From NCBI GenBank assembly GCA_902729315.2, contig LR746271.1, positions 2,812,001 through 2,876,000 of the forward strand: a stretch of 64,000 nucleotides of DNA, written 5' to 3'. Made by a program: the position numbers and the translations under genes. The notes below the pieces were generated by a model that was not told the DNA's origin, searched no databases, and saw only the letters and a program-made list of their open reading frames with translations. The stretch is from Spirodela intermedia (lineage: Eukaryota > Streptophyta > Magnoliopsida > Alismatales > Araceae). This document shows, piece after piece, positions 49,520 to 61,519 of this stretch (positions are counted from its first letter, which is position 1; every line of letters begins with the position of its first letter).

Positions 49520-50796
49520 GTATTTGATCTTTATCCTATTTTTTCCCTCGAAATGCTTGCCTTCTAATTTGTTCAATTTTTTTCTTCTTATTGCATTCGG
49601 AGATTGTGTTTGTGTGTGTGTGTGGGGAGGGGGGGGGATCGTGTACTTGCTTTGTATTATGATTTTCAACGGACGCCCGGTTTGCGGAGTGTTCGTCTTC
49701 TGTTCGGGGCATGTACGATTGAGTTGTCTGAACTTGTCGCGGTTAACGTGCCGTGGTTTGTTGATCTTATAGTTTAGGTTTATACCTCTTCGAAAAATTG
49801 GGACTCAGTTTACGTTGTCTAAGGATTGGTTACGCGGAGTAAAATCGGGAGTAGCCCCTGATAAAGGAATGCTCCGTTTTTGTTCAGAACAAAACCATCG
49901 TCGAGATTTTTTCACATCACTCGCAGGTGAGAGAAGTGAAATAGTTGTCACCGTGAGAGGGACCATGAGAAGATGAATTGTATTAATAAAAAAAATCAGT
50001 GATTATAGCTTGGTGATATTCTCCACCAGCTTCACGCATTCACGCATTCACACATTCTGTTTTTACTCTTTGTTCTTCTGGAAGGCGAGCTTTTTCTTTT
50101 TAGCTCGTCATTATTCTTAATTTTTCGAATCTTTACTCTTGTATAAATGCTCAATGTATACTTCATTCTCGAATGTTCCATCTGGACCGTTTAAGATTTT
50201 TTTTTCGCAACGAGTTGAAAGCAAAGTTTTCTTAACTCACGCTCGCTCCTACACAGGGGAAAACCTGAATCAAAAGGCAAAGATTAACGTAAGGAAAATA
50301 ATGCGGCGGTGTCATTGAAATTCTTGTGAATTTTTTCTTTTATCCTATTCTTTGTGAGGCTCCAGAAATTCCAAATCTCACGATGTGCAGCTGATTGTAT
50401 GAAAACACACATCAAATGCCTCATAATGTTGCTACCGCTTTGGAGGGAAAATGCTTAGCTATCCAATTTCGCCTCTCTGTATAACCTATAGTGATAACTT
50501 TTATGAGGTACATGTAGAAGGACGCCTCATATTGAATGTTACCAACCATCTCGAACTTTCTTAAGTTAATGTGTTTTTTTGGGCTTCTAGAGATCATTCA
50601 AATATGGAGATCTTTAACGAAAAATTACTTCTCCAAGCAGATATGGAAGAGTACATTCACCCACAAGGCGTTTATATATATCTATACACGTCCATAAAAG
50701 CTGGTTATTCTTTTATACTTTATATGCACTGATTGATATCGTCTATTATTTCTGTTTGCAGCTGCAACCTGAAGCTACTCTGTAGTAGTGTATATT

Positions 50797-53700
50797 ATGA
50801 TGCATACCCAACATGTAGATGGCTGTTCGAGTTCCACTAATACAGATGGTAAAAATGATGTCGAAGATGACCGAATGATTGCTATTGCACTGTCAGAGGA
50901 ATATACTAGAGGGGATGGCACAGTTGGTAGGCACATTTCAAATTTGTCAGCTATTCCAGTAAGTCACTTCTCATCAATACTTTTTGATTTATATCCCAAC
51001 CAGAAGATAGTAGAATTTTGAATAAGAGTTTTTCATGCACATGTTTCTATCCTTTATTATTTACTAAGCTCGTTTACTTCATATGTTCAGTCATAATGAA
51101 ATTTTTTAACTTGGAAGGCCTGAAACACATTAATTTCTAAATTTGTCTATTGATTCTGTTATCGCTTTCCTTTTGAAAGCAGAAAAAGTTAGATGAATAG
51201 ATACTGTTGTCTTGGTTCATGCATCAATTTCTCAAATTTATTTTGGTGCTTACTTTATTGATGTTGTCAGAGTTTGCGGTTTGTACCTTGGTGCATAATA
51301 ATTTAGAAAATTAATTATCGTCGTACATAAGAGCACGAGAGAGAGAGAGAATTTTCGGAATTATTAAGGATAAGAAGTTTTGGGCAAGGTCTACTCTGTC
51401 CTTCCCAATTTATACTTTCAGCTGAGTTTATGCCATACGAATTCCCACAGAATTCTTCCGACACACGGTGACAGGATTGAAATGACACCAAGAAAGAGAG
51501 GATGCAGACAGTTGGCCTTTCGTGATAAGTTTTATTGCTTTGGGCAGATTTTGATAAATTTCCTAGGTGACGTCTGAAATGCAAAATTTTCGATGAAAAT
51601 TTAGGTGAATAGAAGCAAGGATAGATAATCATTTAATACACTCCAGTGGTTATGCACTGAAAGATTTGTCTCGTGAATAATTTACCAATTCTTTGATATC
51701 ATTGAACAAAAGATTGTAAACTAACCCAAATAAATATCCTTATTTGGCCTCTGAAGGAAAACATATCATTATTATAGCAATACACTATGTCTAATAAAAT
51801 TTAACCACTATGGTTCACAATCATATTCGGCGTTCTGTTCCTAGATAAAATTTAATAAAATTTGTAAAGTTTTACGTTCAGCACATTGTGTGGATAGCCT
51901 ATTCTATTGGTATTCGTGAAACATTTTCTTCCTTTAATTGCATTTTAGATAATCTAAGCATATTATTTTCACTTTTTCCATTGGAATGAAATTCTGTGGA
52001 TCTGTGTTTACCATTATAACTTGTTTTTCAGTTATTCCGGCTTTTATTGTCACATCATTCTACAATTTCTGTAGAAAGCTTAATACTTCAGTCTTGTGTT
52101 CCCGTGTGTCACATGACTGGAAATTTTCAGCATATTAAGGCATCAGTCTTAAATGGGAACCAAAGTTTTCTACAGAAATTGTCGGAGGATGTGACAATAG
52201 AAGCAGGAATAACTGAAAAATAAGTTATCTGTTCCCACTCTGGGTTTAAATTTCAGTCATGTATTCCCGTGTGTCACATTTTATCATTTTGGCAAATTGG
52301 ACGTTTCCCAGAATTTTATTTTTATATATTTTTTATGTCTTCTTTCCTTCCGTTGACATGAGCCATTTAATGTTATATAGTAAGAAGCCCCCTATAAGCA
52401 TCTATCTATTTTCCAAATGGGCAATTTAATCAGACGCGTATAATCTTTCAACGTTTTTAAGTTTCTATTGTTTCTATAACAGCATGTTCCTCGGATCAAC
52501 ACATATTTTCCAAATTTAAGTGATGTCAGCCTAGAGTATGATCGTCTGATTGAAAGGTTTGTCACTTACGTAGCTTTAACGTTGTTTCTTGTAACTCTTT
52601 CATCTTCGTAGTTTCCGTTGTTTTTTAATGATTTTACGTATATTATGACGGCCGCCATGCATACATTTCTTTGTCTGAATTTGGCCATTATATACGTAAT
52701 GTATATAAATGGCAAGCTTACATGCTTACATGCTTGGAAATCATACAAATCAATCATATCAGACTAAAACTAATTTATAGTGGTGAGCTTGACGTAAAAT
52801 ATTAAAACTAACTTCTTGGTCTTTTCTTCAAGGCTCCAAATATTTATATCTAGTAACTTGGTAGGAATGTGAGATATAACCGAGTTGAACTGAAATTATC
52901 TTTTTCCTGGAAAAATCCTTCTAAGTTATTTTTTCTTAGTTTTTGACCCGTCTTTTTTTTTCAGTTTTAAAAAAGAGAGGCATAATGTCCGGGTCAACTA
53001 TTTTTAGCTACATAAAGTCGTTCATTTTATGGAATTAAAACTATTCATTTACACTGGAACAATATCAAGTCGACAATATGCATTTGTTGGATGTCGGTGA
53101 TTATTTCATGAACTCTTGGGCCTTATAAATACTATTTTTTCTTAATTTTTTTTGTGTGTTTTAGTTGACTAATTTTGTGTTCATCTTTCGTGGTGCTACT
53201 CTTTAGGTTAAATGTTTATGGCTTATACGAAGTAAAAGTTTCTGGTGATGGGAATTGTCAGGTATGTAAGGTCTGTTATGTGTAATACATAATCATTCTT
53301 AATATTCTGTGAAGAAATAACTTTAATCCTTGAATTTTATTGCAGTTTCGTGCCCTTTCAGATCAAATGTACAAATCCCCAGAATATCATAAGCACGTGC
53401 GCAAGGAAATTGTGAAGCAGGTATCTGAGATATTCTTCAGTTTCTTGACAAGTAGTGTTTTCATGCTGAATCGAATTTTTTTTCATAATCCATGAAGGAG
53501 AAACGTCTTGCCTTGTCATCAGAAAATCATCGTTAAAAAATGCATGGTGATGTACTTATTGGAAAACTACGACTATGAAAATTTTTAGACATAATAATCT
53601 GTAGATTCCCTTCTTTCGGGGCGGTTTTCATACACATGATTGCTTAATTTTTTTCAAGCTTGTATAAGCTAAATAGGAAGACTGAAATGAGGATGTATTG

Positions 53701-56079
53701 ATGTAATGTGTAAACTCACGAAGTCATTTTTAGAGACGAATGAACTTGGTTTATATTCATGTGGATTGATGGAAATACCTGTCTTAAAAGCTAATAATAA
53801 TGGTATAATAGGTGTATCGGTGCTCTGGATAAACCGTTAATTTTTATGTTTTCATGTGACATTCTGGAAGCATTTCACTTGTTCGGCTCCCTCATTGTAT
53901 GTAGATGCCTGTCACTAACCTAGAGCCTTCGTTCTTCTTTTGTGGCGCCTGGATCAGTTCTTCCTAGATAGCCCCGTGCCTTGAGGTGATTGGCCGAATA
54001 TGGTTGAGGCCTTCCAAGGGGACCCCCTAGCCTCTATATTATGCTGTTTTTCCTCAGTTTTGGTGTTGTTTGGCACATCCTGTGCAAAGAATCAGCCTAC
54101 GGTTTTGAATTTTTGGTACGAGTTGGTAGGTCCAAAGGGCTTCTGAATCATCGACGAGCTTTAATTGATCATTTTTGGTTGAGCATGAGAGTTCTAGCAT
54201 TCAATTTAACTGTAGAACAGATGGCAACGGGACCATATGCCTTTCAATTATTGTTGACATATATCAGTATATTATGCCCTGTTTCACCTATACTCATTGT
54301 TCACGGTGCTCCCTGAATATTTACGAGAGCAGGAAGACTACCTTTCTTATCTGAATGATTTTTTTCCCCTAAACAACTGTCCTGCTCTAAGAATACGTTT
54401 GTTTTCAGTTTTCCTGGGACTGATGATATTTTTATGAACAATCCAGCTCAAAGAATGCCGATCGTTGTACGAAGGCTATGTTCCCATGAAATACAAGAAA
54501 TATTACAAGAAGATGGCTAAGTAGGATGCTTCGATTCTCTGTTTCAGCATAAACTTGATCTTCTCGTTCAGATTTTTTCATTTTTTAAAATTTGAGATGA
54601 TGCATATGCCTGAACCCATCTGGAAACTGGTGCAGATCTGGTGAATGGGGCGACCATGTTACCCTCCAAGCGGCAGCTGACAAGGTTCATACTTATCCAT
54701 TATGTGTGAATAGCTTGTCTCTCCCTGCTTGAAGTATATGGTTCCCTTACGCCGGACTTTCTTATATAGTCTCTGTGCTAATGAGCGGAAGGAAAGTCAG
54801 ATGATTTCTTACCGTGTTTTGTGGACCACCAGCATGACCATTTGAAATGTCCTACCTCGAATCTTGGTCTCTCGTGTTTCTAATCCGGGAACTAAAGCAT
54901 GCTTGGATATCATAGCTATCCTTCAGCAATCAATGTGCTAATTTTGGGGCATTGAGGACGTTTCTTTATCAGATGTCTATACGATTATTAGTTTTTGTTG
55001 AGAATATTTCTCAATGCACGGCGGGACATAGCTTCACAATAATCAAAGTCACACTGTAGAAATAATTCATTGATTTTTTTTTATTATCACCATAACTCTT
55101 CGGGACCAATAATCCTCCTGGCTAATTAAAGACACGCGAACAACTGTTCAGACGATTTCCATCACTCGAGTTGTCACCAAAGAATCGGCCACCTATGAAT
55201 ATACTACATCCTGGGTCTTTTTAAACTGTCTCATTCTGAAGTCAAAGAGAGGAAGGAGTAGGCACTCTGAACTCTTTTGAGCTTTTTTTTTCTCATGGTC
55301 TCCCTAAAGTCGGACTTCGGATTTCTTTTGGTGATTGTCTTGAAATCCCGCGCTCGTCGATGAATGAGAGAGTCCTCTGGCCTATGTCTGTGATTGGTAC
55401 TGGAAAATTGACCGAAAATTGGTCAACCCAATGGCTCCCACTTCACTGTCCATATTATTTATCAATTTTCCTTGCAGAAAATTTAGGACATTAATTTTCA
55501 GACTTCGGATTATTGCTCATTTTTTATTCACATTTTTTGGAACCTATGTATTGAATTATTATTTTTATTCCATGTGCAGTTCGGCGCAAAAATATGCCTT
55601 CTAACTTCATTCCGGGACACCTGCTTTGTTGAAATCGTTCCGCAGCAACAGACCCCCCAGCGAGGTAAGACCAAAGCCAGGGCATAAGATCCGGAAACAA
55701 TCCATCCAGAAATCTAGCAGCCAGAGGAGGTCAACGTTTAAAGTCCACGGCTAATCGTCAAATATTGATGGAACTCCAGATCAAGGTGGATTCCGAATGC
55801 CCATTTTTGGTATTAATAGAATTTATCTCATCCATCGCAGAGCTTTGGTTGAGCTTCTGGTCGGAAGTGCACTACAACTCAATATACGAGTTTAAAGGTC
55901 AGTATTCCGTCGTGCTTTTTACCGCTTTCTCAATACTGTTTTTTACGGTCAGAGAGAGAGATAATGCACCCACACGGCAGCGTTGACTCCCCCACCTTCC
56001 GTTGATAGTAGTTCTCGCGTGCCCCTCCGCAGATCTCCCGATTGTGTACAAGCCCAAGAAGAAGCACTGGCTATTCTAG
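50797..56079 (+). CDS. OTU-domain cysteine deubiquitinase (OTU9/OTU12-like)
   Basis: Nine coding exons give 225 residues: 50797-50958, 52483-52556, 53207-53261, 53346-53420, 54447-54520, 54636-54684, 55580-55664, 55841-55897 and 56033-56079. Every intron is GT-AG and all joins keep frame. The protein belongs to the small plant OTU9-12 group of ubiquitin-cleaving cysteine proteases. The catalytic cysteine C96 lies in KVSGDGNCQFRALSDQ with D93 before it. The histidine H202 is in FWSEVHYNSIY with N204 behind it. The stretches HVPRINTYFPNLSD, YVPMKYKKYYKKMAK, GEWGDHVTLQAAAD and CLLTSFRDTCFVEIVP are family blocks, and the chain ends KPKKKHWLF, as these proteins do. The N-terminal 55 residues are variable. 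ATG 50800 is an equivalent start. Codon use is AT-rich, unlike the neighbouring genes. Confidence 0.93.
52015..52227. repeat. Fold-back element in OTU first coding intron
   Basis: The arm 52015-52080 and the arm at about 52161-52227 are about 88 percent reverse complements over 65 bases. Examples are TTTTTCAGTTATTCCGGCTT against AAGCAGGAATAACTGAAAAA and ACAATTTCTGTAGAAA against TTTCTACAGAAATTGT. The loop is about 80 bases. A 28-base direct repeat with TTCCCGTGTGTCACAT occurs in the loop (52088-52115) and just outside the right arm (52252-52279). The structure suggests a miniature fold-back transposon or a small-RNA hairpin. Confidence 0.75.
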
Positions 56080-56489
56080 AGGGCATCAAAATGCTTGGTC
56101 GGAAGGAGGGTTCACGAACATCTGTGGGGGCATTTGCTGCTGATCGAGGTTCTATTCTTCTTCTCATTTATTTCTCCAGCGTCATTTTTGAAGATGAAGC
56201 TCGTACGAGGGAAGATTTCCCATTGACTTCGGCTCCTGCCGTGGGGTTGACCTTGTCCGGCGTCCTCCCATGAACTTCTCAAATTTACCGATCTTGATCA
56301 GGATCAGCGGGCTCTGATTCAATTTTGCCGGAAAATTCAACACGGATCGGCAGCCCTTCTTGGAGATCAGCCCATCGTTCGAAGGTTCGACATTAACTCC
56401 TCGGGCATGCTGATGTTGGTCGGCATCCGAGGTCTCTGATTCAGTTCCTGGTGATCACCCGATTGTCCTGTGATTTATATAGAAAGACC

Positions 56490-56527
<38 letters not shown>

Positions 56528-56795
56528 AATCCTTATGGTTGGCCAAATGCCAGACCTTAATTCTCATCCGCAGTAGCCAGCCAACGGTCCCTCGCGTCGC
56601 CATGAAGCCCGGGCCGAGAGACCCATTCATCATTCCAGGGTCTGCATGCATAACGAGGGAGGATTTGACTAAGAAACGGTCAAACCTTTACAATAATTCA
56701 GAGGCTATAATCTTTACGAAGAGACTCTACGTCTTTCTGTAAGTGAAGAAAGCCGGACGCATCCTTTTATAAACGAGTTTTCCTGTTGAAGGGAC

Positions 56796-56940
<145 letters not shown>

Positions 56941-57118
56941 TGGGAGAGAGAGGGTTTAGGGGGATGAGAAGACTGGGACAGGGAAAAAATTCCAACTCTT
57001 CACTTTAGAAGCCTCGCTGCGGCACACTGCCAAGGAGCATTTTCCTACTATGATGATATGCATGCATTTATAGAGAGAGATGAACCTGCATGCGTAAGTA
57101 GATCGAGTTAGAGAGAGT

Positions 57119-57218
57119 GGGAGGGGAGAGGCAGAGAGAGAGAGGGAGGGGAGAGGTAGAGAGAGAGAGGGAGGGGAGAGGTAGAGAGAGAGAGGGAGGG
57201 GAGAGGTAGAGAGAGAGA
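57119..57218. repeat. 25-base minisatellite, four units
   Basis: The unit contains GGTAGAGAGAGAGAGGGAGG (GGCAG in the first unit). Unit starts at 57130, 57155, 57180 and 57205 show an exact 25-base period. Confidence 0.85.
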
Positions 57219-57390
57219 GAGACGAAAGAGAAAGAAGGGGGGGGATTAGGTGAAGCAGATTCCGCGGAGAGGGTAGGGTAGGATGGAATTTGGACACATC
57301 TCGCGCTTGTTCATTCGTATCCATGTGAGAGAGGAAGGCCCCATATCATCCCCACAAAACGACGATTTTATACCACCGCTGTCGGCTCCT

Positions 57391-57428
57391 CCCTCTCTCT
57401 CCCTCTCCCTCTCCCTCTCCCTCTCCCT
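57391..57428. repeat. CTCTCC hexamer array
   Basis: About five CTCTCC units. The frame over it is low-complexity. Confidence 0.85.
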
Positions 57429-58400
57429 ATGTTCCGTCGGATCTCCACGGCAGCCGACATCCCCTGGCCTCGCACACGCGGGGGAGCCGCAGGGATCTGG
57501 CTCGCGCGCTTCTTCAAGGTCTGGGAGCCGTCCGATTCAGGCGAGGGGGCCGGTCGGCGCGTCACAGGACTCGCCAGTCACGTTACAGGCGGCTCCCTTC
57601 CACCGGCCCTGCCTGCCCTGCGGCTTTGCCGTCTACATGATAGGGTTTATGGCGTAAATTAATAGGTGGGCCACCGCCAGACAGGGTTCAGAGCAGGGAG
57701 ACGGTCCTTAATGCCGCCTTATCGCGAAGGAAATACGCCATACAGCTTTTCGCAAAGAAAAAGGCATCTCTTTTATCACCATGGACCACTCTAGAACCTC
57801 CATGCCACATCTCTTCTCTCTCCCATTATTCCCTCTCTCTCTAGAACGGTCTCCATCTCATGCGGGCCTCTCTCTAAAATTCTCTCTATAATGCGTCTCA
57901 CTCTCTCTCTCTGTCTCTCTAAGATGGTGCAAGTAACATGGGTCCTCTCTCAATCATTCTCGCTCTCAGTAACATGGGTCTCTGTCGATCCATCTCCCTA
58001 AGGGGGCACCAAATCCTCCTCTCTCTCTCTCTAAAAATAGTCCTTTGAACACGGGCTCTCTTGTTTCTCTTCAACGCAGACCCTCTCTCTCTCGCTCTCG
58101 ATTTATCTCTGTAGCATGGGTTGCCATCACGTGGGTCGGTCACTTTGACTGTGACCACCAGTGAGGGACTGACTGCGCAGGCTGGATTTTTCCCTCTCGT
58201 CTCTCCTTCTTTCCCTCCCTCTCTCTCACATGTGATTTGTTGGCGATGATTCAAGTCCCAAAGCATAATCCCCGAATCCCCGAACGGTCATCATCCAGAC
58301 TCCATCCTCTTCCTTCCCCCGCCCTTCTTATCCCTACTTGAAGAGCTCGGTACCTCCAACCTCACTCTCTCCCTTAGTGTGTTTGTGTGTTTCTGCAACA

Positions 58401-59684
58401 ATGGGTTCTCTCTCCCCGGCGCTCTGCTTGTGTCTCCTGGGCCTGGCCTCCATGGCCATGGCATCCCCGCCCAGGCGGCCGTTGGATGTCCCGTTCCAGA
58501 CGAACTACGTACCCACTTGGGCCGGAGACCACATCAAGTACATCAATGGCGGAATGGAGGTGCAGCTTTCCCTCGACAAATACTCAGGTACAGTGAGTAA
58601 CCCTCACTGCAGATAGATAGATTGATAGGTAGATATATATAAATATATACAGAGAGAGAGAGCTCTCTGATCCCTGTTACGATCTTCATTCTCCATGGAA
58701 ACTGCGTTTCTGCAGGCACCGGTTTCCAATCCAAAGGTTCTTACCTTTTCGGCCACTTCAGTATGCAGATCAAGCTCGTCCCCGGCGATTCTGCCGGAAC
58801 CGTGACGGCATTCTATGTAAACCCCTACATGCTCAGATCCGCTCCTCTCACTAGTGCCTCTCTCCTCACTCTCTCTACCTGGTTTCTTCCCCCTCTTTTT
58901 CATCGTCTTCTTCTTCATCATCTTCTTCATCTTCTTCTTGTGTGCAGCTCTCTTCGCAGAACTCGGAGCACGACGAGATCGATTTCGAGTTCCTGGGGAA
59001 CCGGAGCGGGCAGCCCTACATCGTGCAGACGAACGTCTTCACCGGGGGGAAGGGGGACAGGGAGCAGAGGATCTACCTCTGGTTCGACCCCACCAAGGAC
59101 TACCACTCCTACTCCGTCCTCTGGAACATGTACCAGATTGTGTACGTCTCCCTCCCTCCCCCATCCTCTGAGGGACTTTTTCCTCTCCATCTCTCTTCCT
59201 TTCTCTCTTGCATTCTCTTCTCCCATACTATACCTGCTGTGCGTGTGGAAGTGAAGTGACGAGAGCGGAGGTTGGTGGCGGCAGGTTCTTCGTGGACGAC
59301 GTGCCTATCAGGGTGTTCAAGAACAGCCGGGACCTGGGGGTGCGGTTCCCGTTCAACCAGCCGATGAAGATTTATTCTAGCCTGTGGAATGCCGACGACT
59401 GGGCCACCCGCGGCGGCCTCGAGAAGACCGACTGGAGCAAGGCCCCCTTCGTCGCCTCCTACCGTAGCTTCCACGTCGACGGTTGCGAGGCCTCCGCCGC
59501 CGCCGCCTTCTGCGCCACCCAGGGCAAGCGCTGGTGGGACCAACGCGACTTCCAGGACCTCGACGGCCTCCAGTACCGCCGCCTCGCCTGGGTCCGCCGC
59601 CAGTACACCATCTACAACTACTGCTCCGACCGCTCCCGCTACCCCGCCATGTCCCCTGAGTGCCGACGCGATCGCGACGCCTAG
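58401..59684 (+). CDS. Xyloglucan endotransglucosylase/hydrolase, XTH5-like
   Basis: Four exons, 58401-58587, 58716-58816, 58948-59141 and 59285-59684, join to 293 residues with GT-AG introns. The joins give KYS|GTGFQS, AFY|LSSQNS and QIV|FFVDDV. A signal peptide of about 21 residues ([14 protein letters not shown]) directs it to the cell wall. There it cuts and rejoins xyloglucan chains (family GH16) during wall extension. The catalytic motif DEIDFEFLG has nucleophile E106, D108 and acid/base E110, followed by the usual glycosylation site N114-R-S. The C-terminal XET_C region holds the conserved cysteines (DGCEA, AFCATQ, YNYCSD, PEC) and ends RRDRDA. Similarity to Arabidopsis XTH4/XTH5 is high along the chain, so it is a group I transglucosylase by family inference. 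Codons are GC-rich. Confidence 0.95.
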
Positions 59685-60773
59685 ACCCAACCACCACCAC
59701 CCCCGCACGGTGGCGTGCCACCTAGAGCCTTCCTTCCCTCTCTCTCTCTCTCTCTCTCTCTCTTTTCTCGATCCCTCGATCTCTCGACGGCGATGCGATC
59801 GCCGGGAAACGTTAGAAAAGATTGGAAGTCCCCTCCCTCATGCTGCATGTCGTATTTTTATGTTTTGCTCCCGTGGTGGTGCATTGTCTCTTCCCCATCA
59901 TTGCCCCCCGCATGGTGTTGTTGCTCGAGTGAAGAACACACGATGATGGTGTTGTGATGAGAAATTTTGAGAGAATATAAACCTGTTCTTTTACGTCGGG
60001 TCGGTGATGTTTCCGAATTCAGACCACATTGGCTGTACGATTTCTTACAAATGCAATCTACGATCATTTCCGAAACTGCGATCGATCGAGTTTCCCCAGC
60101 CCCTGAAAGTCGAATATTTCCGGGAAATAAAACAATTCTGATTTGAGTCTTAGGTGGTCAGGCTGTAGAATGGAGAAAACGATCCGCAGTATAGACGGAA
60201 GAAAGAAGAGGGGAGAGACCGGTAGGAAAAGAAGGATAAGCATCGCTTGCCTCAATAGGGAAATCAACTGATCCGCAGTATAGGCTTTCGGGCTAATATC
60301 TCGAAATGTAGGCACCGCCGGCCGGGGGAAGCGAAGCGGATGTCAGCCTCGGCGGGGGGTCTCCCTCCGGCCACAATCATATTCTCAGAAGAAGAACGCA
60401 CCAGCGCCCAATCTCGTTCTGCAGGGGAACCTACGGACAAATGATTTACGGAAGCTCCCTGTGGGGATAGCAAGAATCAATATCATGCTAGTCGACCCAT
60501 AGACCTACTGGTCAAAGAAAAATAAATATCATGATCGCCGAGGGAGGGAGATTTTAGCGGCGAAGCCGCTATTTCTGCGCCGCATGGAAATCAGCTGCAG
60601 CAGCAGCAGCAGCAGGGCGAGGAGGAAATCTCCCACGAAATATCGTGAAGGAAGACGGATGAGCATACTGTCCTTTATTAGACAGAAAACAGGAAAAGGT
60701 CCTAAAGCCTGCTTCCACGTTTCATCGATGCCTCTTTGGAGCATTTCAACAAACAGAGCTCAGGCGTGTCAAG
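59685..60773. other. Convergent intergenic DNA between XTH and uL23m genes
   Basis: This holds the XTH 3' untranslated region, with a CT tract at 59741-59763 and an AATATAAA at 59973, and the uL23m 3' end. Frames at 60064-60315 and 60264-60473 on the minus strand have no motif. Confidence 0.6.
60674..60679 (-). terminator. Poly(A) signal of the uL23m gene
   Basis: AATAAA on the minus strand, about 95 bases beyond the stop codon at 60774. Confidence 0.5.
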
Positions 60774-61385
60774 CTACTTCCTCCACGAACGCATGCTGCT
60801 CCAAGGGAAGCGGGTGCCTTCCTCGGTGGCTACGGCGAGGCCCACCTTGCCGGCGCGGGCGCCCTTACCAGCCAGCGGCTTCCTCTCCTTCTTCTCCCCC
60901 GGCGCGCGCCGCCCGTCGGGCTGCCGCCCGCGATGCCCGCCCCGCGTCGGTGCTTCGCCGTCGAGCCAGTGCCTCGGGGCCCCGTCGCCGCCGGCCCCGT
61001 CGTCGCCGACGATGCTCTGCCGCTGGGCCTGCTGCTTGGTGCGGACCCTCTCCTCCTCGACGTGGCGGATGGGGAAAAGATCGGGGGAGAGGGAGAGCGG
61101 CGTGCGGAGGGTGACGAAGGCCTTCTTGTAGTCCGGCTTGGCGATGAGGATCCCGCCACGCTTCCGCTTCTTGCCCTCCATGTTCAGGGTGCGGACCTCC
61201 GCTACCTCGAAGCCGTAGAGGGACTCCAGCACACGGCGGATCTCCACCTTGGACGCCGACGGCAGGGTCTTGATGGCGATCTCGCGGATGCTCCCGAGGG
61301 CGGCCGGCGACGTGTCCGCGGGCATCAGGAGCTTGATGGGTAGGTTAGCAAAGTGGATCACCCTCCTTCCCAGGCGGCTTCCCAT
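60774..61385 (-). CDS. Mitochondrial ribosomal protein uL23m
   Basis: This intronless minus-strand frame encodes 203 residues, starting MGSRLGRRVIHFANLPIKLL. It closely follows plant proteins annotated as L23/L15e-family (the Arabidopsis At4g39880 type). Residues about 15-115 are the uL23 fold: MPADTSPAALGSIREIAIKT, SKVEIRRVLESLYGFEVAEV, TLNMEGKKRKRGG and PDYKKAFVTL. A charged, low-complexity tail follows and ends in FPWSSMRSWRK, a conserved plant C-terminus. uL23 sits at the exit of the large-subunit peptide tunnel; mitochondrial location is inferred from the family. The promoter has a telo-box-like element, in line with ribosomal protein genes. Plus-strand frames across it are shadows. Confidence 0.93.
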   Translation of the reverse strand: MGSRLGRRVIHFANLPIKLLMPADTSPAALGSIREIAIKTLPSASKVEIRRVLESLYGFEVAEVRTLNMEGKKRKRGGILIAKPDYKKAFVTLRTPLSLSPDLFPIRHVEEERVRTKQQAQRQSIVGDDGAGGDGAPRHWLDGEAPTRGGHRGRQPDGRRAPGEKKERKPLAGKGARAGKVGLAVATEEGTRFPWSSMRSWRK

Positions 61386-61424
61386 GGCGGCGGCGACGGC
61401 GAGGACGGCGGAGGAGCGAGATTA

Positions 61425-61434
61425 GTTAGGGCTT
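61425..61434 (-). promoter_or_regulatory. Telo-box-like element
   Basis: AAGCCCTAAC on the minus strand, 40 bases upstream of the uL23m start codon, is one base off the AAACCCTAA telo box common in plant ribosomal-protein promoters or leaders. Confidence 0.4.
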
Positions 61435-61519
61435 CTGCCACTGGGCTCCGACAAGCAGGCAGTGAGGGCTCGAGGGGCCAGTAACCGGAGTCGGATCGAA
61501 ACTGCCATCTCCTAATCCG

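Noticed and set aside
59109-59708. 199-residue antisense frame over the XTH last exon.
   Set aside because: It is a shadow of a GC-rich coding exon; the plus strand shows a clear XTH with introns.
60584-61131. Plus-strand frames over the uL23m gene.
   Set aside because: They are shadows of the minus-strand ribosomal protein gene.
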